NCBI RefSeq assembly: GCF_006442545.2
Contig: NZ_CP083952.1
Coordinates: 2,535,501-2,599,500, forward strand
Length of the DNA stretch: 64,000 bases
Source: Mesorhizobium sp. B2-1-8
GTDB taxonomy: Bacteria; Pseudomonadota; Alphaproteobacteria; Rhizobiales; Rhizobiaceae
Direction of reading: 5' to 3'
Every line of letters begins with the position of its first letter. The first letter of the stretch is position 1. Of this stretch, positions 35,326 to 44,045 are shown one piece after another. A model generated the notes under the pieces. The model was not told where the DNA came from. It saw only the letters and a list, made by a program, of their open reading frames with translations, and searched no databases. The translations under genes were made by a program, and so were the position numbers.

Positions 35326-36057
35326 TTAGCGGTAACCGGCGGCTTCGTCGTAGTTCTTGAAATCGACCAGCGTGCCGAGCATCTGCAGATAGGCCACGAG
35401 GGCATCCATTTCGGTGACCTGTCGCGGATTGCCGTCGAAGTCGCCGACCTTGGCTTTGGGATAGCGCGCCTCCAGCCCGGATGTGTCGGCGTTGGGATCA
35501 GCCTGCGCCATCAGATCGGCGTTGGCGTGCGCGATCATGTCATCATCGTAGGGGACGCCGACACGCCGGTTGGCGACGAGGTGCGTCGAGAAGTCTTTCA
35601 CCTCGATCGGCACGTCTTTCAGGAATGCGTAGCTGGGCATAATCGATTCCGGCACCACCGAACGTGGAGCCGAGAGATGCGCGACATGCCAGGCATTCGA
35701 GTAACGGTCACCGACCCGGGCGAGATCCGGTCCGGTGCGCTTCGATCCCCACTGGAAGGGATGATCGTACATGGATTCAGCAGCCAGGCTGTAGTGGCCG
35801 TAGCGCTCGACTTCGTCGCGGAACGGCCTGATCATCTGGCTGTGGCAGAGGTAGCAGCCCTCGCGCACGTAGATGTTGCGCCCGACAAGTTCGAGCGGCG
35901 AGTAAGGGCGCATGCCTTCCACCTTCTCGATCGTGTTGTCGAGATAGAAGAGCGGAGCGATCTCGACAATGCCGCCGACGGTCACCACCAGAAGAGAGCC
36001 AACGAGAAGAAGCGTGGCGTTCTTCTCGATGATCGCGTGTCTATCCATCAAGCCCAT
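35326..36057 (-). CDS. ccoO: CcoO/FixO, monohaem cytochrome c subunit of cbb3 oxidase
   Basis: A 243-residue protein. The opening [20 protein letters not shown] is typical of FixO, followed by a single helix and [20 protein letters not shown] with the haem motif CYLCH. A later conserved section has [13 protein letters not shown] with the distal methionine. The ATG at 36057 fits family N-termini. Ten bases after ccoN. Confidence 0.96.
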   Translation of the reverse strand: MGLMDRHAIIEKNATLLLVGSLLVVTVGGIVEIAPLFYLDNTIEKVEGMRPYSPLELVGRNIYVREGCYLCHSQMIRPFRDEVERYGHYSLAAESMYDHPFQWGSKRTGPDLARVGDRYSNAWHVAHLSAPRSVVPESIMPSYAFLKDVPIEVKDFSTHLVANRRVGVPYDDDMIAHANADLMAQADPNADTSGLEARYPKAKVGDFDGNPRQVTEMDALVAYLQMLGTLVDFKNYDEAAGYR

Positions 36058-36067
36058 TTCTGGCTCC

Positions 36068-37678
36068 TTACTGTGCAGGCTGAAGGGCGGGTACAGAGCC
36101 CGGCATCGGTTGCTCCTCACGCTGGCGGCCGAGGATGGTCATCGCGATGTTCCACGCCATGATCAGGGCACCCGAGAGAAACATCGCGCCCCCCATGGCC
36201 CGCATGACATAGTAGGGGTGCATGGCTGCGACCGTTTCGGCGAAGGAGTAGACCAGGAAGCCCTGCTCGTCGTATTCGCGCCACATCAGGCCCTGCATGA
36301 TGCCGGACACCCACATGACGGCCGCGTAGACGACGATCCCGAGTGTCGCCAGCCAGAAGTGCCAGGTGACGAGCCTCAGCGAGTAGAGCCGCTCGCGGTT
36401 CCAGAGCTTGGGCACCATGTAGTAGATCGCGCCGAACGAGATCATGCCGACCCAGCCGAGTGCACCCGAATGGACGTGCCCGATGGTCCAATCGGTATAG
36501 TGCGACAGCGAGTTGACCGTCTTGATCGACATCATCGGACCTTCGAAGGTCGACATGCCGTAGAAGGCGATGGCCATCACCATCATGCGGATGATCGGAT
36601 CGGTGCGTAGCTTGTCCCAGGCGCCTGACAACGTCATCAGGCCGTTGATCATGCCGCCCCATGAGGGCATCCACAACATGATCGAGAACACCATGCCCAG
36701 CGTCTGCGCCCAGTCGGGCAGGGCGGTGTAGTGCAGGTGGTGCGGTCCGGCCCAGATGTAGAGGAAGATGAGCGCCCAGAAATGGATGATCGACAGCCGA
36801 TAGGAATAGACCGGCCGGTTCGCCTGCTTGGGAACGAAATAATACATCATGCCGAGGAAGCCGGCAGTGAGGAAGAAGCCGACGGCGTTGTGTCCGTACC
36901 ACCATTGCGTCAGGGCGTCCTGGACTCCAGAAAAAGCGGAGTAGCTCTTGGATCCGAGGAAGGAAGCGGGCATCGACAGGTTGTTGACCACATGCAGTAT
37001 CGCGATGGTCACGATGAAGGAGAGGTAGAACCAGTTGGCGACATAGATGTGCGGTTCCTTGCGCTTCAGGATAGTGCCAAGGAACAGGATGAGATAGGCG
37101 ACCCAGACGATGGTCAGCCAGATGTCGACATACCATTCAGGTTCGGCGTATTCGCGGCTCTCGGTAATGCCGAGCAGGTAGCCGGTCGCGGCCATGACGA
37201 TGAAAAGCTGGTATCCCCAGAAGACGAACCAAGCGAGATCGCCGCCGAACAGGCGCGCCCGGCAGGTGCGCTGCACGACGTACAATGACGTGCAAAGCAA
37301 TGCGTTGCCGGCAAAGGCGAAGACGACGCCCGACGTATGCACTGGCCGCAAGCGGCCGAAATTGAACCAGGGCTGGATGTTGAGATCGGGGTAGGCAAGC
37401 TGCAGCGCGATGACCACGCCGACCAGCATGCCGACGACACCCCAGAACATAGTGGCGATGGCGCCGTAGCGGATCGGACCGTCCATGTATGCGGATGGGT
37501 CGATTGGGGCGGCGGCCTCGAAGCTCGTGTTGCGCAGCAGAATGGCGATGAAGCCGAGTAGGACGAAAAACAGCACCCACATATGTTGCCGGAATGGCTC
37601 GTCGACGCCGAAGCCGGCAGCCACCAAAGCCGCGAATGTAAAAAGGCTCAACGCGAAGATTTGTGTGCCGAACTTCAT
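36068..37678 (-). CDS. ccoN: CcoN/FixN, catalytic subunit of cbb3 oxidase
   Basis: A 536-residue haem-copper oxidase subunit I with about 12 helices. Conserved parts include [20 protein letters not shown] (low-spin haem His), [20 protein letters not shown] (copper-site His), [19 protein letters not shown] (His pair) and [15 protein letters not shown] (haem ligands). It reduces oxygen with high affinity, which is essential in nodule bacteroids. Its FNR box lies 92 bases upstream. First gene of ccoNOQP. Confidence 0.97.
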   Translation of the reverse strand: MKFGTQIFALSLFTFAALVAAGFGVDEPFRQHMWVLFFVLLGFIAILLRNTSFEAAAPIDPSAYMDGPIRYGAIATMFWGVVGMLVGVVIALQLAYPDLNIQPWFNFGRLRPVHTSGVVFAFAGNALLCTSLYVVQRTCRARLFGGDLAWFVFWGYQLFIVMAATGYLLGITESREYAEPEWYVDIWLTIVWVAYLILFLGTILKRKEPHIYVANWFYLSFIVTIAILHVVNNLSMPASFLGSKSYSAFSGVQDALTQWWYGHNAVGFFLTAGFLGMMYYFVPKQANRPVYSYRLSIIHFWALIFLYIWAGPHHLHYTALPDWAQTLGMVFSIMLWMPSWGGMINGLMTLSGAWDKLRTDPIIRMMVMAIAFYGMSTFEGPMMSIKTVNSLSHYTDWTIGHVHSGALGWVGMISFGAIYYMVPKLWNRERLYSLRLVTWHFWLATLGIVVYAAVMWVSGIMQGLMWREYDEQGFLVYSFAETVAAMHPYYVMRAMGGAMFLSGALIMAWNIAMTILGRQREEQPMPGSVPALQPAQ

Positions 37679-37763
37679 GACATATCCCCGACCTCGGATT
37701 CCGATGCGCGGACGTCAATCCGCTCCGCATGGACACCAATTCCGCAGTCGCTCCGTTGCCGCC

Positions 37764-37777
37764 TTGATCCATGTCAA
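37764..37777. promoter_or_regulatory. FNR/FnrN box between ccoN and hemerythrin-like gene
   Basis: TTGATCCATGTCAA matches TTGAT-N4-(A/G)TCAA. It is about 92 bases from the ccoN start and about 64 bases from the TTG start at 37835 on the other strand, so it may serve both directions. Confidence 0.78.
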
Positions 37778-37834
37778 AGTCATTTGCTTTTGGATTGGGC
37801 AGCCTTGGTCCTGCAAACGACCGGGAGGCTGCCG

Positions 37835-38353
37835 TTGAGCTCGCAGACACGAGGCGGATCGTTCCCGCTGCAAACAAGCGGCACCAATTCGATGCCGGCG
37901 ATTCGATCCGGCACAAAAGCGGCCTCAGCTGCGGTGATGAGACGTGCGCATCTTGAAAAATTGCAGCTCTGCGACGCCTTGGAACGGATCGCGGACTGCC
38001 TGCCCAAGGTGGATCTTTTGGCATGCCTAAGTGCGGCAAACACAATCGTCCCGCTGTTGCGCGACAGTCATCGATACGAAGAGACGGTCATCTTTCCAGC
38101 CTATGAGAACGCTTTGGCCAGAAGCGGTGCGGACATTGATTCAGTCCGGCGATTGCGCGCCGAACACGTCGAGGACGAATCCTTTGCCGGCGAGGTGACC
38201 GAGATTCTGTTGGGGATCGGCCACGGCAAGTCGATCGACAATGTGGAGGCCGTTGGCTTCATGCTGCGCGGCTTCTTCGAAGGCTTGCGCCGGCATATCG
38301 CCTTTGAGCGGGAGCACGTCTTGCCGATGATCGGGATCGTCGATCGATCCTAA
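37835..38353 (+). CDS. Hemerythrin HHE-domain protein
   Basis: A 172-residue protein with a hemerythrin-like four-helix domain: LEKLQLCDALERIADCLPKV, then LLRDSHRYEETVIFPAYENA, LRAEHVEDESFAGEVTEILL and LRRHIAFEREHVLPMIG. The His/Glu pairs that bind a di-iron centre are visible in the second to fourth helices; the first helix lacks a clear HE pair (H in RRAHLEK). TTG at 37835 is proposed as start because GGGAGG lies just upstream; ATG at 37892 or 37937 are alternatives. It may handle oxygen, NO or iron. Converges with fnrN, their stops overlapping by 4 bases. Confidence 0.8.
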   Translation: MSSQTRGGSFPLQTSGTNSMPAIRSGTKAASAAVMRRAHLEKLQLCDALERIADCLPKVDLLACLSAANTIVPLLRDSHRYEETVIFPAYENALARSGADIDSVRRLRAEHVEDESFAGEVTEILLGIGHGKSIDNVEAVGFMLRGFFEGLRRHIAFEREHVLPMIGIVDRS

Positions 38354-39078
38354 GCGCCGGAGCGGCGCTGCAGCCGGTTCAAGCTATCGACGATAATATG
38401 CCGATTGTTCTCGATGCGGATCACGCCATCCGATCTTAGTCTGGTCAGCTGGCGGCTGACGGTTTCGATAGTCAGGCCGAGGAAATCGGCGATGTCGGCG
38501 CGGGTCAACGGCAGATCGAAACGTGTCGACTGGGCGGCCGGGTCAAGCGCGGGGTCGATGTTTCTGGCGATCATCAGAAGAAAGCTTGCCACCTTTTCCG
38601 ACGCACTCTTGCGGCCCAGCGTCACCATCCAATCGCGTGCGTCATCGAGTTCATTCAGCGTCTGCTTAAACAGACGATGCTCCAGTCCTGGCGATTCCCT
38701 CATCATCCGTTCAATGGCGGCCTTTGGAAACGAGCACAAAGAGACTGCTGTTGCTGCTTCGGCGTTGATCGCGCTTTCGGCCTTGAAGGGCCGGCCCAGA
38801 AAATCGGGAGCAAATTGAAGCCCGACGATCTGCTGGCGCCCGTCCGAAAGGCTCTTCGTGAGCTTGACCACGCCGGAGAGCACGTTCGAGTAACTGTCGA
38901 CCGTCTCTGCGTCGCCAATCAGTTCCACGCCCGGTTCAATCGTTTGCTTCGACGAGGTCTTGGCGAGACCCACCAACTGTTCGGGATCGAGCGCGCCGCA
39001 AATGCCATGGTGCCGCGCTTCGCACGATTGGCAAAGCACGGGAATGCCGGCGCTGTGTACATCCTGACGCGCTGTCAT
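38350..39078 (-). CDS. fnrN: FnrN, oxygen-sensing Crp/Fnr-family activator
   Basis: A 242-residue regulator of the FNR type with an N-terminal cysteine cluster, C16, C19 and C27 in VLCQSCEARHHGICGAL, and a fourth cysteine C115 in VSLCSFPKA: the four ligands of the oxygen-labile 4Fe-4S centre. The C-terminal helix-turn-helix LTRADIADFLGLTIETVSRQ has the E-x2-SR contact that reads TTGAT. It is the likely reader of the anaeroboxes in this window. An FNR box about 97 bases upstream suggests self-control. The ATG at 39078 matches family starts. Confidence 0.93.
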   Translation of the reverse strand: MTARQDVHSAGIPVLCQSCEARHHGICGALDPEQLVGLAKTSSKQTIEPGVELIGDAETVDSYSNVLSGVVKLTKSLSDGRQQIVGLQFAPDFLGRPFKAESAINAEAATAVSLCSFPKAAIERMMRESPGLEHRLFKQTLNELDDARDWMVTLGRKSASEKVASFLLMIARNIDPALDPAAQSTRFDLPLTRADIADFLGLTIETVSRQLTRLRSDGVIRIENNRHIIVDSLNRLQRRSGA

Positions 39079-39168
39079 CGTGGTCTTCCGAGGAACGAAA
39101 GCTGCTGTAGGGGTATAGCATCGACCCTGGAAAAAACCTTGCGGCAGTTTGTCCGTAACCGATGAGCA

Positions 39169-39182
39169 TTGACCGAGATCAA
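39169..39182. promoter_or_regulatory. FNR/FnrN box between fnrN and hemN
   Basis: TTGACCGAGATCAA, centred about 65 bases before hemN and 97 bases before fnrN. Identical to the box before the DUF6455 gene. Confidence 0.78.
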
Positions 39183-39240
39183 GGTGCTTGTCGCCCCTTG
39201 TGCCCAGTATCGTCGGACACAGCGCGGAGCACATCGCGAA

Positions 39241-40590
39241 ATGCGGCCAGATTTAGTTGCCAGACTTGGTGAGAACGTGCCGCGTTACACCAGCTATCCG
39301 ACGGCCCCGCATTTTCATCCAGCTGTTGACGCTGCCGTCTGTCGCAGCTGGCTGCAGGCGCTCGGTGATGACGAAGAGATCTCGCTCTATTTGCACATCC
39401 CTTACTGTGACAAGCTTTGCTGGTTCTGTGCGTGCCACACAAAGCAGACACGCCACTACGAGCCGGTGGCCAAATATCTGCGCTCACTGCATGCCGAGAT
39501 CGCGACCGTTGCCGGTCTTGTCGCAGGCAAAGGTCACGTTCGTGCCGTCCATTTCGGTGGCGGTTCGCCAACCATGCTCAAGCCGCAGGATATAGTCGCA
39601 CTGGCGGAAGTCTTGCGCGACAGGTTCACCTCTCTTGCCGGCGCCAAGATCAGTGTCGAAATCGAACCCAACGACATGGACGAAGCCCGCCTCGACGCAC
39701 TTGCCGAAATCGGCATGACGAGAGCGAGCCTCGGCGTCCAGGATTTCGATCCGAAAGTGCAGAAGGCAATCAATCGCGAGCAGACCTTTTTGCAGACCAA
39801 AGCGGTCGTCGATGGCGTTCGCTCACGCGGCGTCGAGTCCGTCAACCTGGACCTGCTCTACGGCCTGCCGCACCAGACCAGGCAGAGTGTCCTGTCCACG
39901 GTCATGCAGGCGCTGTCGCTGGAGCCAGACCGGATCGCTCTTTTTGGTTACGCCCACGTGCCATGGTTCAAGAAACACCAGACAATGATCGATGACGCCT
40001 GGTTGCCAGGCCCGGAGGAACGGTTCGCCCAATCGCAACTGGCAGCGCGCGCCATCCTGGACCAGGGATACGAAGCAATCGGGCTCGACCATTTCGCAAA
40101 ACCAGGCGATGCGCTGGCGCTGGCCGCGCGGTCAGGGACGTTGCATCGCAACTTCCAGGGCTACACCGAGGATCGCTGCGAAACCCTGATCGGCCTCGGT
40201 CCGTCGTCCATCAGCCAGTACCGGCAAGGCTATGCACAGAATATGCCGTCGACTGCAGAGTATGAACGCATGGTCACCAATGGCGGACTGGCGTCAGTGC
40301 GCGGTGTCGCACTTTCCGACGACGACCGCGCTCGCGGCTGGATTATCGAACGGCTGATGTGCGATTTCGGCTTCTCGGCAATCGACTTGGTGGAACGCTT
40401 TGGCGAAGCCGGCCAAAGACTTCTTTGCAAAGCGAGTTCCACCGCCCTTCTTGATCCTGCGCGGATGCTGGAACTTGACGGCGATCACTTCGTCGTGCGT
40501 GTAGAAAACCGCCCCTTTGTCAGAAGTGTCGCGGCGAAGTTCGACAGATATCTCGAAACCGGCAAGGCGAGGCATTCCGTAGCGGTCTGA
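39241..40590 (+). CDS. hemN: Oxygen-independent coproporphyrinogen III oxidase
   Basis: A 449-residue radical-SAM enzyme converting coproporphyrinogen III to protoporphyrinogen IX without oxygen. The cluster motif is LHIPYCDKLCWFCACHTK (C-x3-C-x2-C with the extra Cys), followed by VHFGGGSPTML. N-terminal RYTSYPTAPHFHPAV and the HemN C-terminal domain (RLMCDFGFSAIDLVERF) are present, so this is true HemN and not HemW. The ATG at 39241 has GGAG upstream. The FNR box makes haem synthesis possible at low oxygen, together with hemA. Confidence 0.95.
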   Translation: MRPDLVARLGENVPRYTSYPTAPHFHPAVDAAVCRSWLQALGDDEEISLYLHIPYCDKLCWFCACHTKQTRHYEPVAKYLRSLHAEIATVAGLVAGKGHVRAVHFGGGSPTMLKPQDIVALAEVLRDRFTSLAGAKISVEIEPNDMDEARLDALAEIGMTRASLGVQDFDPKVQKAINREQTFLQTKAVVDGVRSRGVESVNLDLLYGLPHQTRQSVLSTVMQALSLEPDRIALFGYAHVPWFKKHQTMIDDAWLPGPEERFAQSQLAARAILDQGYEAIGLDHFAKPGDALALAARSGTLHRNFQGYTEDRCETLIGLGPSSISQYRQGYAQNMPSTAEYERMVTNGGLASVRGVALSDDDRARGWIIERLMCDFGFSAIDLVERFGEAGQRLLCKASSTALLDPARMLELDGDHFVVRVENRPFVRSVAAKFDRYLETGKARHSVAV

Positions 40591-40617
40591 GCATCGGCTG
40601 CAGTCGGATGGGAAGGG

Positions 40618-40962
40618 TTACATCCCGATCCGAACAGCGCAAATGGTTGAGCGGGTCAGGAATCGCTTTTCCCGCCCATTGTCGAGCGAGAACATGCCGC
40701 CACGACCAGGCACAACGTCGATGATGAGATCGGTGTGCTTCCAGGCCTCGAATTGCGAGGCCCCGATGTAGAAGGGCGTGTCACCGATGTGACCAAGCAG
40801 CACATCATGGTCACTGATGATGAAGCCAGCCAACGGATAGCACATCGGCGAAGAGCCATCACAGCAGCCACCGGACTGATGGAACAGCACTGGACCGTGC
40901 TCGGCAACGATCTCCGCGATCAGTCCAAGCGCTGCCGGGGTCGCCGTGACCTTCGCATGCAT
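40618..40962 (-). CDS. DUF779 protein, aldehyde dehydrogenase partner
   Basis: A 114-residue protein, entirely a DUF779 domain: VLFHQSGGCCDGSSPMCYPL with its cysteines and histidine, then VPGRGGMFSLDNGREKRFLT. The family usually lies next to aldehyde dehydrogenase genes and its function is unknown; a metal site is likely. Separated from the dehydrogenase by 66 bases containing a hairpin. Confidence 0.88.
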   Translation of the reverse strand: MHAKVTATPAALGLIAEIVAEHGPVLFHQSGGCCDGSSPMCYPLAGFIISDHDVLLGHIGDTPFYIGASQFEAWKHTDLIIDVVPGRGGMFSLDNGREKRFLTRSTICAVRIGM

Positions 40963-40983
40963 GAATTTTCGATTTCCAGTCGG

Positions 40984-41011
40984 AGGCGCGGCCCTGTGCG
41001 GAGCCGCGCCT
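40984..41011 (-). terminator. Hairpin between aldehyde dehydrogenase and DUF779 genes
   Basis: A perfect 9-bp GC-rich stem (40984-40992 with 41003-41011) and 10-base loop. It may reduce read-through or protect the upstream message. No T-run. Confidence 0.5.
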
Positions 41012-41028
41012 GTAAGCCAAACCGATGA

Positions 41029-42546
41029 TCAGAAGAAGCCGAGCTTCTTCGGGCTGTAGCTGACCAGCATGTTCTTGGTCTGCTGGTAATGGTCGAGCAT
41101 CATCTTGTGCGTCTCGCGGCCGATGCCGGACTGCTTATAGCCGCCGAAGGCGGCATGAGCGGGATAAGCATGGTAGCAATTGGTCCAGACGCGGCCAGCC
41201 TGGATTGCCCGGCCGAAGCGGTAGGCCCGGTTGCCGTCGCGTGTCCAGATGCCGGCGCCAAGGCCGTAGAGCGTGTCGTTAGCAATCGACAGCGCTTCGT
41301 CGTCGTCCTTGAAGGTCGTGACCGAGACCACGGGTCCGAAGATCTCCTCCTGGAAGATGCGCATCTTGTTGTGGCCCTTGAATACCGTGGGCTGGACATA
41401 GTAGCCTCCCGCCAGATCTCCGGGCAGAAGATTGCGCGCGCCGCCGGTCAGCACCTCGGCGCCTTCCTGGCGGCCGATGTCGATGTAGGACAGGATCTTT
41501 TCCAACTGCTCGGATGAGGCCTGCGCCCCGATCATCGTTGCCGGATCGAGCGGGTCGCCCTGCACGATCGCCTCGACGCGTTTCAGGGCGCGTTCCATGA
41601 AGGTGTCGTAGATCGATTCATGGATGAGCGCGCGGCTTGGGCAGGTGCAAACCTCGCCCTGATTCAATGCGAACATGACGAAGCCTTCGATTGCCTTGTC
41701 GAAGAAATCGTCGTCCTCGGCGACCACGTCCTTGAAGAAGATGTTTGGCGATTTGCCACCCAGTTCCAGCGTGACGGGAATGAGGTTCTGGCTGGCATAT
41801 TGCATGATCAGCCGGCCCGTCGTGGTCTCGCCGGTAAAGGCAATCTTGGCAATGCGCGGCGAGGAAGCCAGCGGCTTGCCGGCCTCGAGGCCAAAGCCGT
41901 TGACGATGTTGAGCACGCCCGGCGGCAGCAGATCGCCGATGAGATCGGCCCACAGCATGATGGCGGCGGGCGTCTGCTCGGCAGGCTTCAGCACCACGCA
42001 GTTGCCGGCGGCAAGTGCGGGAGCAAGCTTCCAGCACGCCATCAGCAGCGGAAAGTTCCAGGGGATGATCTGGCCGACCACGCCGAGCGGCTCATGGAAA
42101 TGGTAGGCGACGGTGTCGTCGTCGATCTGGGAGAGGCTGCCTTCCTGGCCACGCACTGCGCCGGCGAAATAGCGGAAGTGGTCGATGGCCAGAGGCAGGT
42201 CGGCCGCGGTCGTTTCGCGGATCGGCTTGCCGTTGTCCCAGGTTTCGGCGCAAGCGAGGAGATCGAGGTTTTCCTCCATGCGGTCGGCGATGCGGTTGAT
42301 GATGAGCGAGCGCTCGGCCACGCTGGTGCGCGCCCAGGCGTCCTTGGCGGCATGCGCCGCGTCAAGGGCCGCGTCGATGTCCTGGGCATCCGAACGTGCC
42401 ACCTCGCACAGCAGTTGACCGTTCACCGGCGAAAAGTTCTCGAAGTAGCGGCCGGACCGCGGCTCGGCCCATTTGCCGCCGATGAAATTGCCATAGCGCT
42501 TGTCGAAGGGCGCCTTGACCGAGCGTGAAAATTCAACCTTGTTCAT
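41029..42546 (-). CDS. NAD-dependent aldehyde dehydrogenase (ExaC/AldA-like)
   Basis: A 505-residue enzyme oxidising aldehydes to acids. Catalytic Glu is in [12 protein letters not shown], catalytic Cys in [13 protein letters not shown], and the NAD-binding loop is [10 protein letters not shown]. The CTCPSR motif and pairing with DUF779 resemble acetaldehyde or related dehydrogenases of ethanol metabolism. ATG at 42546 begins [20 protein letters not shown], as in the family. A palindromic operator lies about 115 bases upstream and a GAF-Fis regulator gene precedes it. Confidence 0.93.
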   Translation of the reverse strand: MNKVEFSRSVKAPFDKRYGNFIGGKWAEPRSGRYFENFSPVNGQLLCEVARSDAQDIDAALDAAHAAKDAWARTSVAERSLIINRIADRMEENLDLLACAETWDNGKPIRETTAADLPLAIDHFRYFAGAVRGQEGSLSQIDDDTVAYHFHEPLGVVGQIIPWNFPLLMACWKLAPALAAGNCVVLKPAEQTPAAIMLWADLIGDLLPPGVLNIVNGFGLEAGKPLASSPRIAKIAFTGETTTGRLIMQYASQNLIPVTLELGGKSPNIFFKDVVAEDDDFFDKAIEGFVMFALNQGEVCTCPSRALIHESIYDTFMERALKRVEAIVQGDPLDPATMIGAQASSEQLEKILSYIDIGRQEGAEVLTGGARNLLPGDLAGGYYVQPTVFKGHNKMRIFQEEIFGPVVSVTTFKDDDEALSIANDTLYGLGAGIWTRDGNRAYRFGRAIQAGRVWTNCYHAYPAHAAFGGYKQSGIGRETHKMMLDHYQQTKNMLVSYSPKKLGFF

Positions 42547-42652
42547 GTGTCTTCCTCCCAAAGCTGACGTCGCGGGATGCGACGCTTCGGAAGAGACTTG
42601 CGATTTCCGCCTGTGGTTGTCACCGCGCCGGTCACGGCGGTCGGGTACGATG

Positions 42653-42670
42653 TGTCGCAGAATTGCGACA
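42653..42670 (-). promoter_or_regulatory. Palindromic operator candidate upstream of aldehyde dehydrogenase
   Basis: TGTCGCA-N4-TGCGACA is a perfect 7-bp inverted repeat between the regulator gene (ends 42690) and the dehydrogenase start (42546). It may be the binding site of the adjacent Fis-type regulator. Confidence 0.55.
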
Positions 42671-42689
42671 GTCATGAGAGTTCGGGCGT

Positions 42690-43658
42690 TCAGTGTGACC
42701 GGTGGACATCCAGGCGATTGAGTTTGCGGTGAAGCGTCGCGCGGCTGATCCCAAGCGCCTGAGCCGCGGCCGAGACATTTCCGTCAGCGCGAGCCAGCGC
42801 ACGCTGCAGTGCTCCGCGCTCTGCCTCGGCGATATCTTTGGAGCTGCTCTCAGCCCAGCCGAGGAGATCGCCGGCGGGCATCGGTTTGTCGAGACACTGC
42901 TGCGTAATTCCAAGCGCCAGGCGGGCCGAACGGGTCGCGCCGACCACCAGATCGTCCGCATCAACGGCGATCAGCGCGCCGGAGCCTTTGTCGGCCACCG
43001 GCGCCAGCAGAATGCGCGCCTTTGGGAATGCCATCTTGAAGTTTTCACTTTCGATCCGACGCACCGCGTCGACCACGGCCATCGAAATGAGATTGGAGAA
43101 TGCTTCGGTCAGATCTGCCCGGCAGGACGACACGTCCAGCGCGGCGACAAGATTGCCCTCGTGATCATGAATCGGAGCGGTGGTGCAACTGAGCAGTGTG
43201 TTTCGCGTATGGAAATGCTGGTCACGGTGGATTGTCAGTGCGCGCCGCTCGACCAGACAGGTGCCGATCCCGTTGGTGCCCTGGCTTTCCTCATTCCAGA
43301 CGGAGCCGGTCCATAAACCCCAGGAGTGAAACGTCTCGTCGTCGACGGGAGCGCCCCGCCGTTCGACCGGGACGCCGTCACGATCGGCGAGCAGGACACA
43401 GCATCCGACGCCGCCAACCGCAATATAGAGACGGTCGAGGCTCGATTGGGCTGCCCTGACGAGCGGTTCGATGCTTTGCCGGGCCTGCGCCAATTCGGCT
43501 TCAGTCAGATAATGTGGAGGACTGCAGTCAGCTGGATCGAGCCGATGCAGATTGGAAGACCGTCGCCATGAGGCAACCAGCGCGGACTTCGCTGCAGCGT
43601 CCGAGGCGATCGCCGCCTGGATGCGGTCAGCATGACGGCCGTGTGGATTCTCTCCCAT
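42690..43658 (-). CDS. GAF and Fis-type HTH regulator (AcoR-like without AAA+ domain)
   Basis: A 322-residue regulator. The N-terminal [14 protein letters not shown] and the GAF section with [20 protein letters not shown] and [20 protein letters not shown] match the sensor part of AcoR/EutR-type activators. It passes straight to a C-terminal Fis-type helix-turn-helix ([20 protein letters not shown]), with no sigma54-type AAA+ domain (no GESGTGKE-like loop or GAFTGA). It probably controls the aldehyde dehydrogenase-DUF779 genes directly. Same strand, 144 bases upstream. Confidence 0.88.
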   Translation of the reverse strand: MGENPHGRHADRIQAAIASDAAAKSALVASWRRSSNLHRLDPADCSPPHYLTEAELAQARQSIEPLVRAAQSSLDRLYIAVGGVGCCVLLADRDGVPVERRGAPVDDETFHSWGLWTGSVWNEESQGTNGIGTCLVERRALTIHRDQHFHTRNTLLSCTTAPIHDHEGNLVAALDVSSCRADLTEAFSNLISMAVVDAVRRIESENFKMAFPKARILLAPVADKGSGALIAVDADDLVVGATRSARLALGITQQCLDKPMPAGDLLGWAESSSKDIAEAERGALQRALARADGNVSAAAQALGISRATLHRKLNRLDVHRSH

Positions 43659-44045
43659 ACCTATCCTCCCACCGGATCTCTTTCCTCCTGATCCGACCGG
43701 TCTGCGGTTCGATCAGCACATAGTCAATTCGTCGAAAGAAGTAGGAAGGCAGATCTCTCCTCCAGCCGATCACCGGCCAATCATGGCTGCCCCCGTCGAG
43801 ATAGATACCAACAAAATACCTGCCTCTTTTTGATCGGGAGCAATTTTGAGCATCAACCGGTCAGAAATGCTCGCCGGCCTCGAACGGCCCGATGCGGGTG
43901 CCTGCTGCGATCAGATAGGGTGTCGACCAGCCAATAAGAGCGGCCGATGGCTGACACGGTATCCCCGGGCAATCTCGGCCTTGTCACCGCTTTTTCCTAG
44001 GTATTGGCGGCGCGCGGGGCTAACGTGGTCAAGGGGAGGTCGGCG
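43659..44045. other. Intergenic stretch between divergent transcription units
   Basis: About 390 bases. It must hold the promoters of the regulator (minus) and the HD-GYP gene (plus). GGGGAGG just before 44046 is the ribosome site of the latter. I saw no FNR or NnrR box and no reliable small gene. Confidence 0.5.

Noticed and set aside
42653..42670. Reading the TGTCGCA palindrome as an NnrR or FNR site
   Set aside because: Its arms TGTCGCA/TGCGACA do not have the TTGCG or TTGAT halves at the right spacing, and the neighbouring genes concern aldehyde oxidation.
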